A stretch of DNA of 34,242 nt from Lacrimispora celerecrescens (lineage in GTDB: Bacteria > Bacillota > Clostridia > Lachnospirales > Lachnospiraceae). Under the pieces are notes generated by a model. That model did not search any database and was not told the DNA's origin. It worked only from the letters and a program-made list of their open reading frames with translations. This document shows positions 7,315 to 16,126 of the stretch, one piece after another (within the stretch, counting starts at the first letter, position 1; each line of letters opens with the position of its first letter). Made by a program: the position numbers and the translations under genes. Location of the stretch: contig NZ_JPME01000021.1 of assembly GCF_000732605.1 (NCBI RefSeq), positions 1-34,242 on the forward strand, written 5' to 3'.

Positions 7315-8712
7315 ATGAAAAGAGCCTTTGCGGTACTCATGGCGCTTGCACTTTGTTCTGGTCTGGTTGCTTGCGGCAGTACTCCCAAAAACTCATCAGA
7401 CCCCAGCTCACCCAGGGCCGACTCTGCTTCCGAATCCAAGCCAAACTCCACAGAAGATCCGATTGAAATTGTGTTCTGGCACTCCTTCGGTGGAGCGACG
7501 GGAGAAGCGCTGCAGTCTATTATTGACAACTATAATAAGACGCGTGGTTCAGAGAAAGGAATAAAGGTATCACTGGTATATCAGGGATACGAGGGCACTG
7601 ATAAGGTGATGCTGGCCTATCAGACAAAGGACACTGCCAACGCGCCAGACATCAACGTCGGCTTGACGTCCACCATTCCGTCCATGATGGAACTGGATTG
7701 GAATGTGGACTTAAGCGAGTACTTAAATGATCCTGCATCCGAGGTGTCTGCGGGCACCTTCCCTGAAGCGATGCAGCGCATGTGCAGCTACGAGGGGAAA
7801 ATGGTCGCCGTACCGTTTGCAAACTCGATTCCGCTTTTATACTATAATGCGGATGCATTGAAAGAAGCCGGCTTTGACGGCCCACCCGAAACCCTGGATG
7901 AGTTGGCTGAATACACAAAAGCGCTGACTTTAAAAGATGACGCCGGTAATGTGACACGATATGGCCTGAACGTTCAGATCCGCCGTTACCAGATGGTACA
8001 GTTTGTGGTCAGTCAGAGCCCGGACAGTTTCTTTGGTGATAATGAAGGAGGCCGGACAGCACCTATGACAAAAATCGTGGCCGGTGAAGACGGTACCATG
8101 AAAAACTTCCTTGAAAAATGGCAAAAGATGATCGAGACCGGCGGTTATAAATATGTAGAAGATAACATGAACGAAGAATTTGCCCAGGGTTTGTCTGCTA
8201 TGCTGATCATGTCTTCTTCCCGATTGGGTACAATCAAGGATCTGGTGGGAGATTCCTTTGACTTCCAGACTGCATATCTGCCCAAGGTGAATGCGGATGA
8301 CAACGGCGGCGCAGCCATTGGAGGAAGCTGCCTGAACTTGTTCAAATTGGGAGATAAATCCCGTGTTGACGCCGCATGGGATGTGATACAGTATTGCTTG
8401 CTACCGGAGAACCAGATGACCTTCTCCCAGGCTTCCGGCTATATTCCTGTTAATACTGCAGCTTATGAACTGCCGGAAATGGTGAAATACTACGAGGAAC
8501 ATCCACAATATAAAATGGCGTTGGATGAAATGCTTGCTGCCAGTCCCAATGCACAGGAACCGCTGGATTTGGTATACAATGACGTACAGAAGGTGATCAC
8601 AGACACCATGCTGGAGTTCTGCGAAGGCAAACGAACGGTTGATGCCACGGTAGAGAAGATTACAACCGACTGCAATGTACTCCTCGATGAATACCACGCA
8701 GCAAACGAATAA
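7315..8712 (+). CDS. UgpB-like ABC substrate-binding lipoprotein
   Basis: The 465-residue protein begins with a lipoprotein signal ending in the lipobox LVAC (Cys20), then a Ser/Pro-rich linker and a family 1 extracellular binding domain. The segments IVFWHSFGG, PFANSIPLLYYNADALKEAGF and SGYIPVNTAAYELPEM resemble glycerol-3-phosphate-binding UgpB proteins more than maltose-binding ones. It captures the solute on the outer face of the membrane for the two upstream permeases. The exact ligand is not readable. The neighbouring nucleoside hydrolase favours a nucleoside or sugar-phosphate-like compound (inference). A strong AAAGGAGG precedes the ATG. Confidence 0.86.
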   Translation: MKRAFAVLMALALCSGLVACGSTPKNSSDPSSPRADSASESKPNSTEDPIEIVFWHSFGGATGEALQSIIDNYNKTRGSEKGIKVSLVYQGYEGTDKVMLAYQTKDTANAPDINVGLTSTIPSMMELDWNVDLSEYLNDPASEVSAGTFPEAMQRMCSYEGKMVAVPFANSIPLLYYNADALKEAGFDGPPETLDELAEYTKALTLKDDAGNVTRYGLNVQIRRYQMVQFVVSQSPDSFFGDNEGGRTAPMTKIVAGEDGTMKNFLEKWQKMIETGGYKYVEDNMNEEFAQGLSAMLIMSSSRLGTIKDLVGDSFDFQTAYLPKVNADDNGGAAIGGSCLNLFKLGDKSRVDAAWDVIQYCLLPENQMTFSQASGYIPVNTAAYELPEMVKYYEEHPQYKMALDEMLAASPNAQEPLDLVYNDVQKVITDTMLEFCEGKRTVDATVEKITTDCNVLLDEYHAANE

Positions 8713-8731
8713 ACCAACGAATAAAATCATT

Positions 8732-8769
8732 CCGATGAGACGGTATATTCCCCGATGCCGCCTCATCGG
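8732..8769 (+). terminator. Hairpin after the binding-protein gene (attenuator or mRNA-stabilising)
   Basis: CCGATGAG (8732-8739) pairs with CTCATCGG (8762-8769), with a further CGG/CCG pairing inside. The T tract is poor, so a partial terminator or a 3' stabiliser that raises binding-protein expression relative to the downstream genes is likely. Confidence 0.5.
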
Positions 8770-8792
8770 TATTTGCATAAGGAGGAAATCGT

Positions 8793-9620
8793 ATGCATAA
8801 CATCCGGCTTGTTGTAACAGATTTGGATGGGACACTCCTCGGACCAGATACTTCTATTTCAGAGGAAGCGGTGCAAACCATCGCAGAGCTTTCAAAAAAA
8901 GGGATTCGATTTACGTTTATCACTGGACGCCCCTATTATGCGGTTGAACGCTTTGCGCAGCAGCTTGTGATTACTGCGCCCATAGTGACCTGCAACGGCG
9001 CGGTGCTATGTGACGGAGAAAGAGTTTTATATCGCCGTTCGTTCCCTTTGTCAAACTTAGAAAAGCTGGTGCGTACTGCAGTTCTAAAGGGGTTTACGGT
9101 GCTGATGTTTCAGCAGGATACAGAATATAGCTTTTCAGAGACTAGGTGGACCCGCAGACGGAAGGCAGCAGGACGTGCCGTGCCTTTCCTGGAGATTGCA
9201 GCAGTTGATTGGCCGGTTGAGACTGCCGACAAGCTGAATATTATGACAGAAGCAGAAAGCACCGGATTTGACACGCTGTTGGGTCTGGTGGCTGAAGTGA
9301 AGGACCTCTACTCCGTCACAGTGTATGGTGATAAAGGGTGTGAGATAGTAGCAAAAGGTGTAAATAAAGCCGTTGCATTGCAGGATTTATGTAAGCAGCT
9401 GGGAATAAGTGAGAACGAAGTGCTGGCAATCGGTGACAACGAAAATGATAACAAAATGCTGGCTGTGGCCGGCGTTGGAGCGGCAGTTGGCAACGCAGTA
9501 TCCTCCACCAAAAGTTATGCCGATTATCTCTGCACCCTTCCTTTTACAGAAGGTGCTGTTGAAGCGATTCGTGTGATTGCAATGCACGATGTAGATTACA
9601 TAAGTAGAAAGGATGATTGA
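8793..9620 (+). CDS. Cof-type HAD-IIB hydrolase (sugar phosphatase-like)
   Basis: All HAD motifs are present in the 275-residue protein. Motif I is VVTDLDGTLLG (Asp10 nucleophile, Asp12), motif II is FITGR, motif III is the Lys in KGVNKAVAL, and motif IV is GDNENDNKML. A type IIB cap lies between motifs II and III. Members dephosphorylate sugar phosphates or related small molecules in the cytoplasm. The gene has an AAGGAGG site and overlaps the next one. In this operon it may act on a phosphorylated product of glycoside breakdown, which is inference. Confidence 0.88.
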   Translation: MHNIRLVVTDLDGTLLGPDTSISEEAVQTIAELSKKGIRFTFITGRPYYAVERFAQQLVITAPIVTCNGAVLCDGERVLYRRSFPLSNLEKLVRTAVLKGFTVLMFQQDTEYSFSETRWTRRRKAAGRAVPFLEIAAVDWPVETADKLNIMTEAESTGFDTLLGLVAEVKDLYSVTVYGDKGCEIVAKGVNKAVALQDLCKQLGISENEVLAIGDNENDNKMLAVAGVGAAVGNAVSSTKSYADYLCTLPFTEGAVEAIRVIAMHDVDYISRKDD

Positions 9621-9621
9621 A

Positions 9622-10512
9622 ATGGTTTTGGCGACTTCTACGAATATATATTGCGAACGAAATGGCATGCCGGATATTCCTATGGAATGCAGCATTCGAG
9701 TATGTGCCTCCGCCGGTTATAAAGCGCTTGATTTCGGTTTTGTAGAACTGGCAAAGCAGCCGGACCGTCTGTTGCGCGACGATTGGAAAAAGGAAATCAT
9801 ACACTACAAGGAATTGGCGGATAAGTTGCAGGTGGGTTTTGTGCAAGCTCATGCTACGTTGTATGATTTTTGCAATCCATCGGGTAATGATTTATGCCAG
9901 GACCAAATGATGCGTCGTAGCATAGAGGGTGCAGCCATACTTGGTGCGCCCTGGATCGTGGTGCATCCTTCCACCTGCATAAAGCAAGGAGAGGCGGCAC
10001 GAGATACCCATGTGATGAATGTGCGGTTCTTTCAGGAATTGGCTGATTATGCGAAGCAGTTTGATGTGGGGATCGCTATCGAAAATATGTGGGGTAAGAC
10101 AATTGAGGGTGTGAAGCGTTATGCCATTGAGGTACAGGAGCTTATCCGTCTTGTGGATGCGGTGGACCGGTCGAATGTTGGTGCGTGCTGGGATACGGAG
10201 CACGGAAGCATTGAACACCTAGATCAGGCCAGGGCCATCCGAATGCTGGGTGACCGCTTGAAATGCCTGCATATATCCGATGAATCGGGACCGGATGCCG
10301 TGCACATTCTCCCTTATATGGGCAGGATCTTTTGGCCGGAAATTTTGCAGGCGCTGGCGGATATAGGGTACAAAAATCCCTTTACCTTTGAGATACAGCA
10401 TTATCTGCCTGGCGTTCCTGGGCCCCTGGTGCCTTCGGCTATGAGGCTGAGCGTGGAGACCGGCAGTTATATGATTGCGCATATGAATGAGCTGAAAAGG
10501 AATTCCCTATGA
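9622..10512 (+). CDS. Sugar phosphate isomerase/epimerase-like TIM-barrel protein
   Basis: The protein of about 296 residues has the xylose isomerase-like/AP endonuclease 2 barrel. Metal-ligand-type positions occur in VQAHATLYDF, WIVVHPST, GIAIENMWG, GACWDTEHG and CLHISDESG, ending with FTFEIQHYLPG. Such proteins isomerise or epimerise sugars and sugar acids. An ATG at 9613 overlaps the HAD gene by 8 nt, but the AAAGG site at 9608-9612 leaves it no spacing. ATG 9622 has 9 nt and is preferred. The substrate is unknown; gene order ties it to the carbohydrate handled by the operon. Confidence 0.82.
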   Translation: MVLATSTNIYCERNGMPDIPMECSIRVCASAGYKALDFGFVELAKQPDRLLRDDWKKEIIHYKELADKLQVGFVQAHATLYDFCNPSGNDLCQDQMMRRSIEGAAILGAPWIVVHPSTCIKQGEAARDTHVMNVRFFQELADYAKQFDVGIAIENMWGKTIEGVKRYAIEVQELIRLVDAVDRSNVGACWDTEHGSIEHLDQARAIRMLGDRLKCLHISDESGPDAVHILPYMGRIFWPEILQALADIGYKNPFTFEIQHYLPGVPGPLVPSAMRLSVETGSYMIAHMNELKRNSL

Positions 10513-11216
10513 ACTTTGTAACACCGTTTATGGCTTCGTTTGAACCAAGCCAGCTGCTGACAACCTTGTTTCGGCTGCTTCTTGCCGCCTGGTGCGGCGG
10601 AGTGATCGGCATGGAACGGAGAAAGCGCCACCGCCCGGCAGGATTACGGACCCACATGCTGGTTTGTATCGCATCTACACTTGTTATGCTGACTAATGAG
10701 CAGATCACGGCAGGCACCGCATCTGGCGACCCTACTCGGCTCGCTGCACAGGTGATCAGCGGTATCGGCTTTCTCGGTGCGGGAACCATTTTAATCGACC
10801 GGCGGAATCATGTGCGCGGCTTGACGACGGCAGCAGGACTGTGGGCAAGTGCGTGCCTTGGAATCGCAATCGGTGCAGGCTATTATTCGGGTGCATTGAT
10901 CACTTGTCTTCTTATTATGCTCATCGTTACAAAATTCATTGATGTAGAGAAATGGTTTCTGAGAAAGTCAAGCTTTATGGAGATTCATGTGGTGTTTGAT
11001 TCTGATGAATCGCTCAATTGTTTTTTAGAAGTAATAACGGGAAGTCAATATACGGTCTATACCTTTGAAAAAATCGATACACTGATGGAACCCAATAAAG
11101 ATGGAAGAAAACCGGTGGAAGCAACTCTGATTATTCAGGTACCGAAAGAAAACCATTGGGAAATCATTCAACGGTTCAGCGAAAGCAGAGGAATTCGTTT
11201 TATTGAGGAAATATAG
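10509..11216 (+). CDS. MgtC/SapB-family membrane protein
   Basis: The 235-residue protein has the MgtC membrane domain in its first 140 residues: AAWCGGVIGMERRKRHRPAG, a further segment around residues 75-97 (VISGIGFLGAGTIL) and GLTTAAGLWASACLGIAIG. A C-terminal ACT-like soluble domain (about 150-235) follows. MgtC proteins are linked to survival at low Mg2+ and to control of other membrane transporters. The ATG overlaps the previous stop by 4 nt (ATGA), so it is a genuine operon member. An MgtC protein at the end of a glycoside catabolism operon is unusual; its role here cannot be read from sequence. Confidence 0.87.
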   Translation: MNFVTPFMASFEPSQLLTTLFRLLLAAWCGGVIGMERRKRHRPAGLRTHMLVCIASTLVMLTNEQITAGTASGDPTRLAAQVISGIGFLGAGTILIDRRNHVRGLTTAAGLWASACLGIAIGAGYYSGALITCLLIMLIVTKFIDVEKWFLRKSSFMEIHVVFDSDESLNCFLEVITGSQYTVYTFEKIDTLMEPNKDGRKPVEATLIIQVPKENHWEIIQRFSESRGIRFIEEI

Positions 11217-11248
11217 CAGAGTCTTGTTTTTATAACTTTAGATAGAGC

Positions 11249-11288
11249 AGAAGTGGCTGCCGTACCATTTGGTACGGCAGCCACTTCT
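11249..11288. terminator. Perfect 19-bp bidirectional terminator hairpin
   Basis: The arms 11249-11267 and 11270-11288 are perfectly complementary around a 2-nt turn. A T tract follows on the plus strand. It ends the MgtC operon and the converging rhamnose transporter operon, whose last stop codon is at 11290-11292. Confidence 0.85.
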
Positions 11289-11289
11289 T

Positions 11290-12381
11290 TTAATAAACGG
11301 ATTTCCACTCGTCAATATTGGAGCTGTCAAATTTAAATGGAGGCCCAAGAATAATCTCCGTTCCGCCATCCGATGCCCCGATCACTTCGTAATCGCCCAT
11401 TTCTCCGGCAGTGAATTTGTCGCCGGTTTTCCCTGTGATAGAGCCGTCTACCAGGGCGATGGAAGTATAGGCCCCTAAGGAACCTACGTCAATAGGATTC
11501 CATAAGTACATATAAGGACAGGAGTGAGCGTCATCATTGCCGATGTATTCCGCCATTTCAGAGGGCAGTCCCAGTCCTGTCAGCTTAACTTTGGATTTCT
11601 CATCCTGAAGGACTTTTGCGGCCGCATTGATTCCAACGGTGGTTGGCGCACAGATAACCTTTAAATCAGGGTATTTGGATAAAAGCGCCTGAGTCTGGTC
11701 CGTGGATTTCTGGGGTTCGTCATCTCCATATGCTACCTCTACCAGATTAAGCTTTGAATACTTACTTTCCTTCATGACCTCTTTCATAGCTTCGATCCAG
11801 GCATTCTGGTTGGTAGCCTGGGAAGTGGCGGAAAGAATGGCCCAATCCCCCTCGCCGCCTGAGATATCATAGACAGCATCCATTAAGGCCTGGCCAATTT
11901 CCGTGGTTCCAGCCTGGTTGACAAAGGTCTGACGGCTATCCTTATTCACCTTGGAATCCAGACAGGAAACCTTGATTCCTGCTGTCATGGCTTCTTCCAA
12001 GGCTGCCTGCAGAGCATTTTCATCATTTCCCGCGATACAGAGGGCATCCACACCCTGGGAGATCAGGGACTGGATAACGGAAACCTGGGCGTCTGCCGTA
12101 GCGGACTCCGGATGTTTGATGATGCAGGTTCCGCCCTCTGCCTCAATGACCTTCTGAAAGCCCTGTGCCATTTTTTCATTATACGGATTGCCTGCTGCCT
12201 TTGTAACGATAGCAAAGGTCTTTCCGGCGGCTCCCCCAGTTCCTGCCCCATCCTTGGACGCAGCTTCAGTTTTCTGTGGGGACGCCGTACTTTCCGTTGC
12301 ACTGCTTTTACTGCTGCAGCCTGCAAGGATTCCTGAAATCGCAGCGGTACACAGGAATGCATAAACCAATTGTTTTCTCAT
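11290..12381 (-). CDS. rhaS: Rhamnose-type ABC transporter substrate-binding lipoprotein
   Basis: Starting at the ATG whose GGGAGG site is well spaced (an upstream ATG at 12405 adds eight residues including that site), the protein has about 363 residues. The lipobox is ILAGC (Cys22), followed by a low-complexity linker and a periplasmic-binding-protein type 1 fold. ILSATSQATNQNAWIE, APTTVGINAAAK, LTGLGLPSEM and LWNPIDVGSLG match the RhaS branch. The related AI-2 receptor LsrB has Asp and Ala where this protein has Asn (TNQN) and Thr (APTT), which argues against AI-2. It delivers sugar, probably rhamnose, to the two permeases upstream. Confidence 0.75.
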   Translation of the reverse strand: MRKQLVYAFLCTAAISGILAGCSSKSSATESTASPQKTEAASKDGAGTGGAAGKTFAIVTKAAGNPYNEKMAQGFQKVIEAEGGTCIIKHPESATADAQVSVIQSLISQGVDALCIAGNDENALQAALEEAMTAGIKVSCLDSKVNKDSRQTFVNQAGTTEIGQALMDAVYDISGGEGDWAILSATSQATNQNAWIEAMKEVMKESKYSKLNLVEVAYGDDEPQKSTDQTQALLSKYPDLKVICAPTTVGINAAAKVLQDEKSKVKLTGLGLPSEMAEYIGNDDAHSCPYMYLWNPIDVGSLGAYTSIALVDGSITGKTGDKFTAGEMGDYEVIGASDGGTEIILGPPFKFDSSNIDEWKSVY

Positions 12382-12445
12382 GTTAGAATTACCTCCCTTT
12401 TCCATTTCTTAGTTTTTTATACTGAACACCTTCTGGTGCTGCGTA

Positions 12446-13441
12446 TCATGCTTGCTTCCGTTTTCTGTTCTTTAATAGTTCCGGTATCATAACTGCCAGA
12501 ATTAACAGGGTACCAAGAATCACCAGAATAACCTGGGGATTCATGTTTATCTGGCCTAAGCCGATCCGGAGACAGATAATGATAAATGCTGATATCATGG
12601 CTCCGGTTAATTTTCCCTTACCGCCAGCTGTGGAAATTCCGCCGAATACTGCCATGGCAATGGCATCCAGTTCAAAGCCTGTTCCCGTAGTGGTATTTGC
12701 ACCGTAGAGGACAGAAACCAGAAACATGGCGCTGATGCCCGCCATCATGCCGGTAACAGAATAAACTACCAGACGTATTTTCTGTACATGGATGCCGGAA
12801 TAAAATGATGTTGTCCGGTTGCTTCCAATGGCATAGAGCCTTCGCCCAAAGGAGGTCCTGCTTAAAATATAGATAAATATAATTGCCGCAAACAGGACTG
12901 CAAAAAAAATATAAGGTATGGGCCCGATTTTCCCAGCCAGTGCCCGAAAGCCTTCATTGTGCTTTAAAGACACGGAGCCTCCGCTTGCCAGTGCAATTTC
13001 CGCTATCCCACGGAATATGATCATCGTAGCCAGTGTGACAATCATGGATGGCAGCTCTGTAAACAGGGTGACTGCAATCCCGTTAAAAAGCCCGCAGGAG
13101 GTTCCAACAAGAATACCGATCAAAATGACAACCGGAAATGGAATGCCCGCATTTCCCGCCAGGCAGGCGGTGGTTGCCGATAAGCAGACTGTGGCTCCCA
13201 CTGATAAGTCGATCTCCCCTAAAATGAGGATATAAGCCATGGGAAGCAGCAGAAACACTTCGGTCAAATATTTTGGCATTTCCCGCAGCACATTGGTAAG
13301 CTTATAGCTTGGAGAGATGATCATGCATAACAGGTTTACAGCAAAAAACAGAAATACCAGCATCCCTTCCCAGCTGAGAAGGCTTTTTTTCCAGCTTTGC
13401 TCTGCCTGCGCAGATATTGTTCTTCCCGATTTTCCCGCCAT
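12446..13441 (-). CDS. Ribose/rhamnose-type ABC transporter permease (second)
   Basis: The 331-residue protein is a BPD_transp_2-type permease with about eight to ten membrane segments. It has the family loop around NGIAVTLFTELPSMIVTLATM and the glycine-rich FGGISTAGGKGKLTGAMISA near the end. It starts 3 nt after the preceding permease gene, with a GGGAGATG ribosome site overlapping that gene's stop. With the 13445-14440 product it should form the membrane channel of the RhaS-type transporter. It ends in a basic tail (KNRKRKQA). Confidence 0.84.
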   Translation of the reverse strand: MAGKSGRTISAQAEQSWKKSLLSWEGMLVFLFFAVNLLCMIISPSYKLTNVLREMPKYLTEVFLLLPMAYILILGEIDLSVGATVCLSATTACLAGNAGIPFPVVILIGILVGTSCGLFNGIAVTLFTELPSMIVTLATMIIFRGIAEIALASGGSVSLKHNEGFRALAGKIGPIPYIFFAVLFAAIIFIYILSRTSFGRRLYAIGSNRTTSFYSGIHVQKIRLVVYSVTGMMAGISAMFLVSVLYGANTTTGTGFELDAIAMAVFGGISTAGGKGKLTGAMISAFIIICLRIGLGQINMNPQVILVILGTLLILAVMIPELLKNRKRKQA

Positions 13442-13444
13442 GAA

Positions 13445-14440
13445 TTACATCTCCCTTCCTTTTAAGTTTTCTTTTTGCATCATGCGCTGCGCCACTACGT
13501 TGAATATGATAACAGCCAGTATAATACAGCCCTTAACCGTATTCTGTACGATGGAGTCGATCCCTACGAGAGGAAGGGCCTTGGCAATGACTGCCAGGAT
13601 CAGAGAGCCTAACAAAGCGCCTGCCACTGTTCCGCGGCCTCCCGACATGCTCACGCCTCCGATGACACAGGCTGCGATCACATCCATTTCCTTTCCGTAA
13701 AGCATGTTAGGCTGAGCGGAGGAATAGACAGCAACTGCAAGGGCACCGCACAAACCGGCCAGCATTCCCATAAGGGTATAGACTAACAGCTTGATTCTCT
13801 TGGTATTGATGCCGGATACGGCAGCAGCTTCCGGGTTGCTGCCTACCGCATAAATCTTTCTTCCTGTCTTGGTCCATTTCATGACTGCAAAGAAGATTAT
13901 ATAGCACACCAGGACAATGACAATAACATTATTTAATATACCAAGCCCCAGTTCCTTTTCCAATGCAAAGTTCTTAAAGCCTCCCAGATTTTCCGCACTG
14001 GCCCACTGGCTTCTGGCAATCAAATAGGCAAGTCCTCTGTATATGTACATGAATCCCATGGTGGCGATAATAGGAAGTACCTTTCCTCTTGCTACCACAA
14101 AACCAATGATTGCCCCACATATAGCACCTACTAAAATGGCGATGAGAAACAGCAGGAGAGTATTATGAATGATGTTATATTTAAGAAGCATTCCTACGGT
14201 CATGCCGGAAAGAGCAAGGGTGGAGGTGATGGAAATGTCGATTCCTCCCACCAGCAGGACGCAAAGCATTCCCAGGGCCATAATCATGATAACCGCATTA
14301 TTTTTCAGCATATCCAGAATGGATTTTGCGGTCAGAAATGATGGGCTGAATATCTGGATCACCATGCAGAGAATCACCAGTACAAGGAACAGGCTGGCCT
14401 CTCTGGAGCCTGTAATTTTCTTAAGCAATTTTTTCTCCAT
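13445..14440 (-). CDS. Ribose/rhamnose-type ABC transporter permease (first)
   Basis: The 331-residue protein is the same family and length as the next permease. Signatures are LLVGGIDISI, GFVVARGKVLPIIATMGFMYI and IGGVSMSGGRGTVAGALLGS. The ATG overlaps the ATPase stop codon by one base (TAATG), showing tight coupling. The operon order ATPase-permease-permease-binding protein is that of rha and lsr transporters; the binding protein decides for rhamnose type. Confidence 0.84.
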   Translation of the reverse strand: MEKKLLKKITGSREASLFLVLVILCMVIQIFSPSFLTAKSILDMLKNNAVIMIMALGMLCVLLVGGIDISITSTLALSGMTVGMLLKYNIIHNTLLLFLIAILVGAICGAIIGFVVARGKVLPIIATMGFMYIYRGLAYLIARSQWASAENLGGFKNFALEKELGLGILNNVIVIVLVCYIIFFAVMKWTKTGRKIYAVGSNPEAAAVSGINTKRIKLLVYTLMGMLAGLCGALAVAVYSSAQPNMLYGKEMDVIAACVIGGVSMSGGRGTVAGALLGSLILAVIAKALPLVGIDSIVQNTVKGCIILAVIIFNVVAQRMMQKENLKGREM

Positions 14441-15933
14441 TACTGCGAACTCCTTTCCATGGCATGCTGGAGAATGACTTCCTGAGTCGCCTCCCCGCGA
14501 TCTAACTCACCGGACAGTCTGCCATTGCACATGACCAGGATGCGGTCGCTCATGCCAAGAATTTCCGGCATTTCCGAGGATATGAGAAGGATTCCGTATC
14601 CTTTCTTCGCTAAATCCCCCATAATCTGATAAATCTCAGCCTTTGCTCCAACATCCACGCCCTTGGTTGGTTCATCCATAATGACGACTTTCATTTCCTG
14701 GCTTAAAGCCTTTGCCACCACCACTTTCTGCTGGTTCCCGCCGGATAAGGAGTTTGCAGGATCAAAGATGGAAACTGCCTTTGTATCTACTTCTTCCAAA
14801 AGCTGTTTTGCAGTCTCACATTCCTTTTTTTCATTTATGATGCCGTATTTTGCGTATTTTTCTATGATAGGCAGGGTCACATTGCGCCCTAAGCCCCAGG
14901 TGAGGATAAGACCTGCTCTCTGGCGGTCCTCCGGAAGAAGGACAAGTCCTTCTCTCATGGCATCAGCCGGGTGTTTTATGGAGACGTGCTTTCCCTCAAT
15001 ATAAACATTTCCGGAATCCGGCTTTGTAATGCCGCAGATGCTTTCTGCCACCTCTGTTCTTCCTGCCCCTACAAGACCTGTAAGTCCCAGAATCTCCCCC
15101 TGGTGCAGTGTAAAGCTTATGTCTTTGAAATATCCGGTCCTTGACATGTTTTCCACTTTAAGGACCTCCGGGCCGGTCTTCACTTCCGGTTTTGGGTATA
15201 GATCCTTAATTTCACGTCCTACCATGGCTTTGATGAGCTCTCCATTGGTGAGCCCCCCTGATTCATAGGTCCCGATGTACCTGGAATCCCGGAAAACGGT
15301 TACCCGGTCCGCCAGCCGGTACATATCCTCAAACCGGTGGGAGATAAAGATAATAGAAACACCGGAGGCCTTTAACTGATCCACGATCCGGTATAAGTCT
15401 TCAGATTCATTTTTGGTAAGAGCTGCTGTGGGTTCATCAAGAATGATGATTCTGGCCTGGGTAGATAGTGCCTTTGCAATTTCCACCATCTGCTGTTGGG
15501 CAACGCTCAAGGTTCCCATTTCATCGGCGGCCTTAAAGTCTGCATTCAGCTGCATTAAAAGCTTATCCGCCTCCTGATTCATCCGCTTCCACTGGATCAT
15601 ACGGTTTTTCACGATCTCATGGCCCATAAATATATTCTCCGTCACCGTAAGGTCCGGGTAGGAGGTAGGATGCTGGTAAACCGCAGCGATTCCTGCTGCC
15701 TGGGCATCCTTTGGCCCTTTAAATTCTGCCCGATTCCCATCCAGAAAGATTTCTCCTTCGTCGGCCCTGTGAACTCCTGTTATCACTTTGATAAATGTGG
15801 ATTTTCCCGCTCCGTTTTCCCCCATCAGTGCATGAACCTCGCCTTTTTTCAGACTGAAATGGACCTGATCCAAGGCTTTCACGCCGGGAAATATTTTTGT
15901 AACGCCCTTTAATTCCAGAACATATTCGGACAC
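14440..15933 (-). CDS. Sugar ABC transporter ATPase with two nucleotide-binding domains (RbsA/RhaT type)
   Basis: The 497-residue protein contains two fused ABC domains. The first has Walker A GENGAGKST (about residues 38-46), signature LSVAQQQ and Walker B ILDEPT. The second has the family's degenerate Walker A (GLVGAGRTE), signature LSGGNQQK and VIMDEPTKGVDVG. It energises sugar import from the cytoplasmic face. The start is GTG at 15933, supported by a GGGAGG site about 10 nt upstream and by MSEYVLELKG being the usual family start. It is the first gene of the operon and is divergent from the two-component system. Confidence 0.88.
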   Translation of the reverse strand: MSEYVLELKGVTKIFPGVKALDQVHFSLKKGEVHALMGENGAGKSTFIKVITGVHRADEGEIFLDGNRAEFKGPKDAQAAGIAAVYQHPTSYPDLTVTENIFMGHEIVKNRMIQWKRMNQEADKLLMQLNADFKAADEMGTLSVAQQQMVEIAKALSTQARIIILDEPTAALTKNESEDLYRIVDQLKASGVSIIFISHRFEDMYRLADRVTVFRDSRYIGTYESGGLTNGELIKAMVGREIKDLYPKPEVKTGPEVLKVENMSRTGYFKDISFTLHQGEILGLTGLVGAGRTEVAESICGITKPDSGNVYIEGKHVSIKHPADAMREGLVLLPEDRQRAGLILTWGLGRNVTLPIIEKYAKYGIINEKKECETAKQLLEEVDTKAVSIFDPANSLSGGNQQKVVVAKALSQEMKVVIMDEPTKGVDVGAKAEIYQIMGDLAKKGYGILLISSEMPEILGMSDRILVMCNGRLSGELDRGEATQEVILQHAMERSSQ

Positions 15934-16066
15934 GGCTTCTTCCTCCCTTCTTAATCTGGGATCATCCTATCATCGGTGAGACGCGGAAGAAACAGCATAA
16001 TCTTTTGATAACGGGTAATATATTTTCGACTTTTTCGTTGATAATGGCAATAATAGGCCTTTTGTA

Positions 16067-16094
16067 TTGTTTTTCTTGGTTATTTTGCTAGAAT
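16067..16094 (+). promoter_or_regulatory. Possible promoter of the two-component operon
   Basis: TTGTTT (16067-16072) and TAGAAT (16089-16094) are 16 nt apart. The divergent intergenic region also has a TTTTCG direct repeat (16023-16028 and 16032-16037) that could be a regulator site. No clear minus-strand promoter for the transporter was recognised. Confidence 0.4.
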
Positions 16095-16126
16095 AATAAT
16101 GGATAAAATGCAAGAAGGAGACCGTT

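Noticed and set aside
11290-12381. Reading the binding protein as an AI-2 receptor (LsrB)
   Set aside because: The gene order would fit, but the AI-2-contacting Asp and Ala are Asn and Thr here and the surrounding segments match the RhaS branch.
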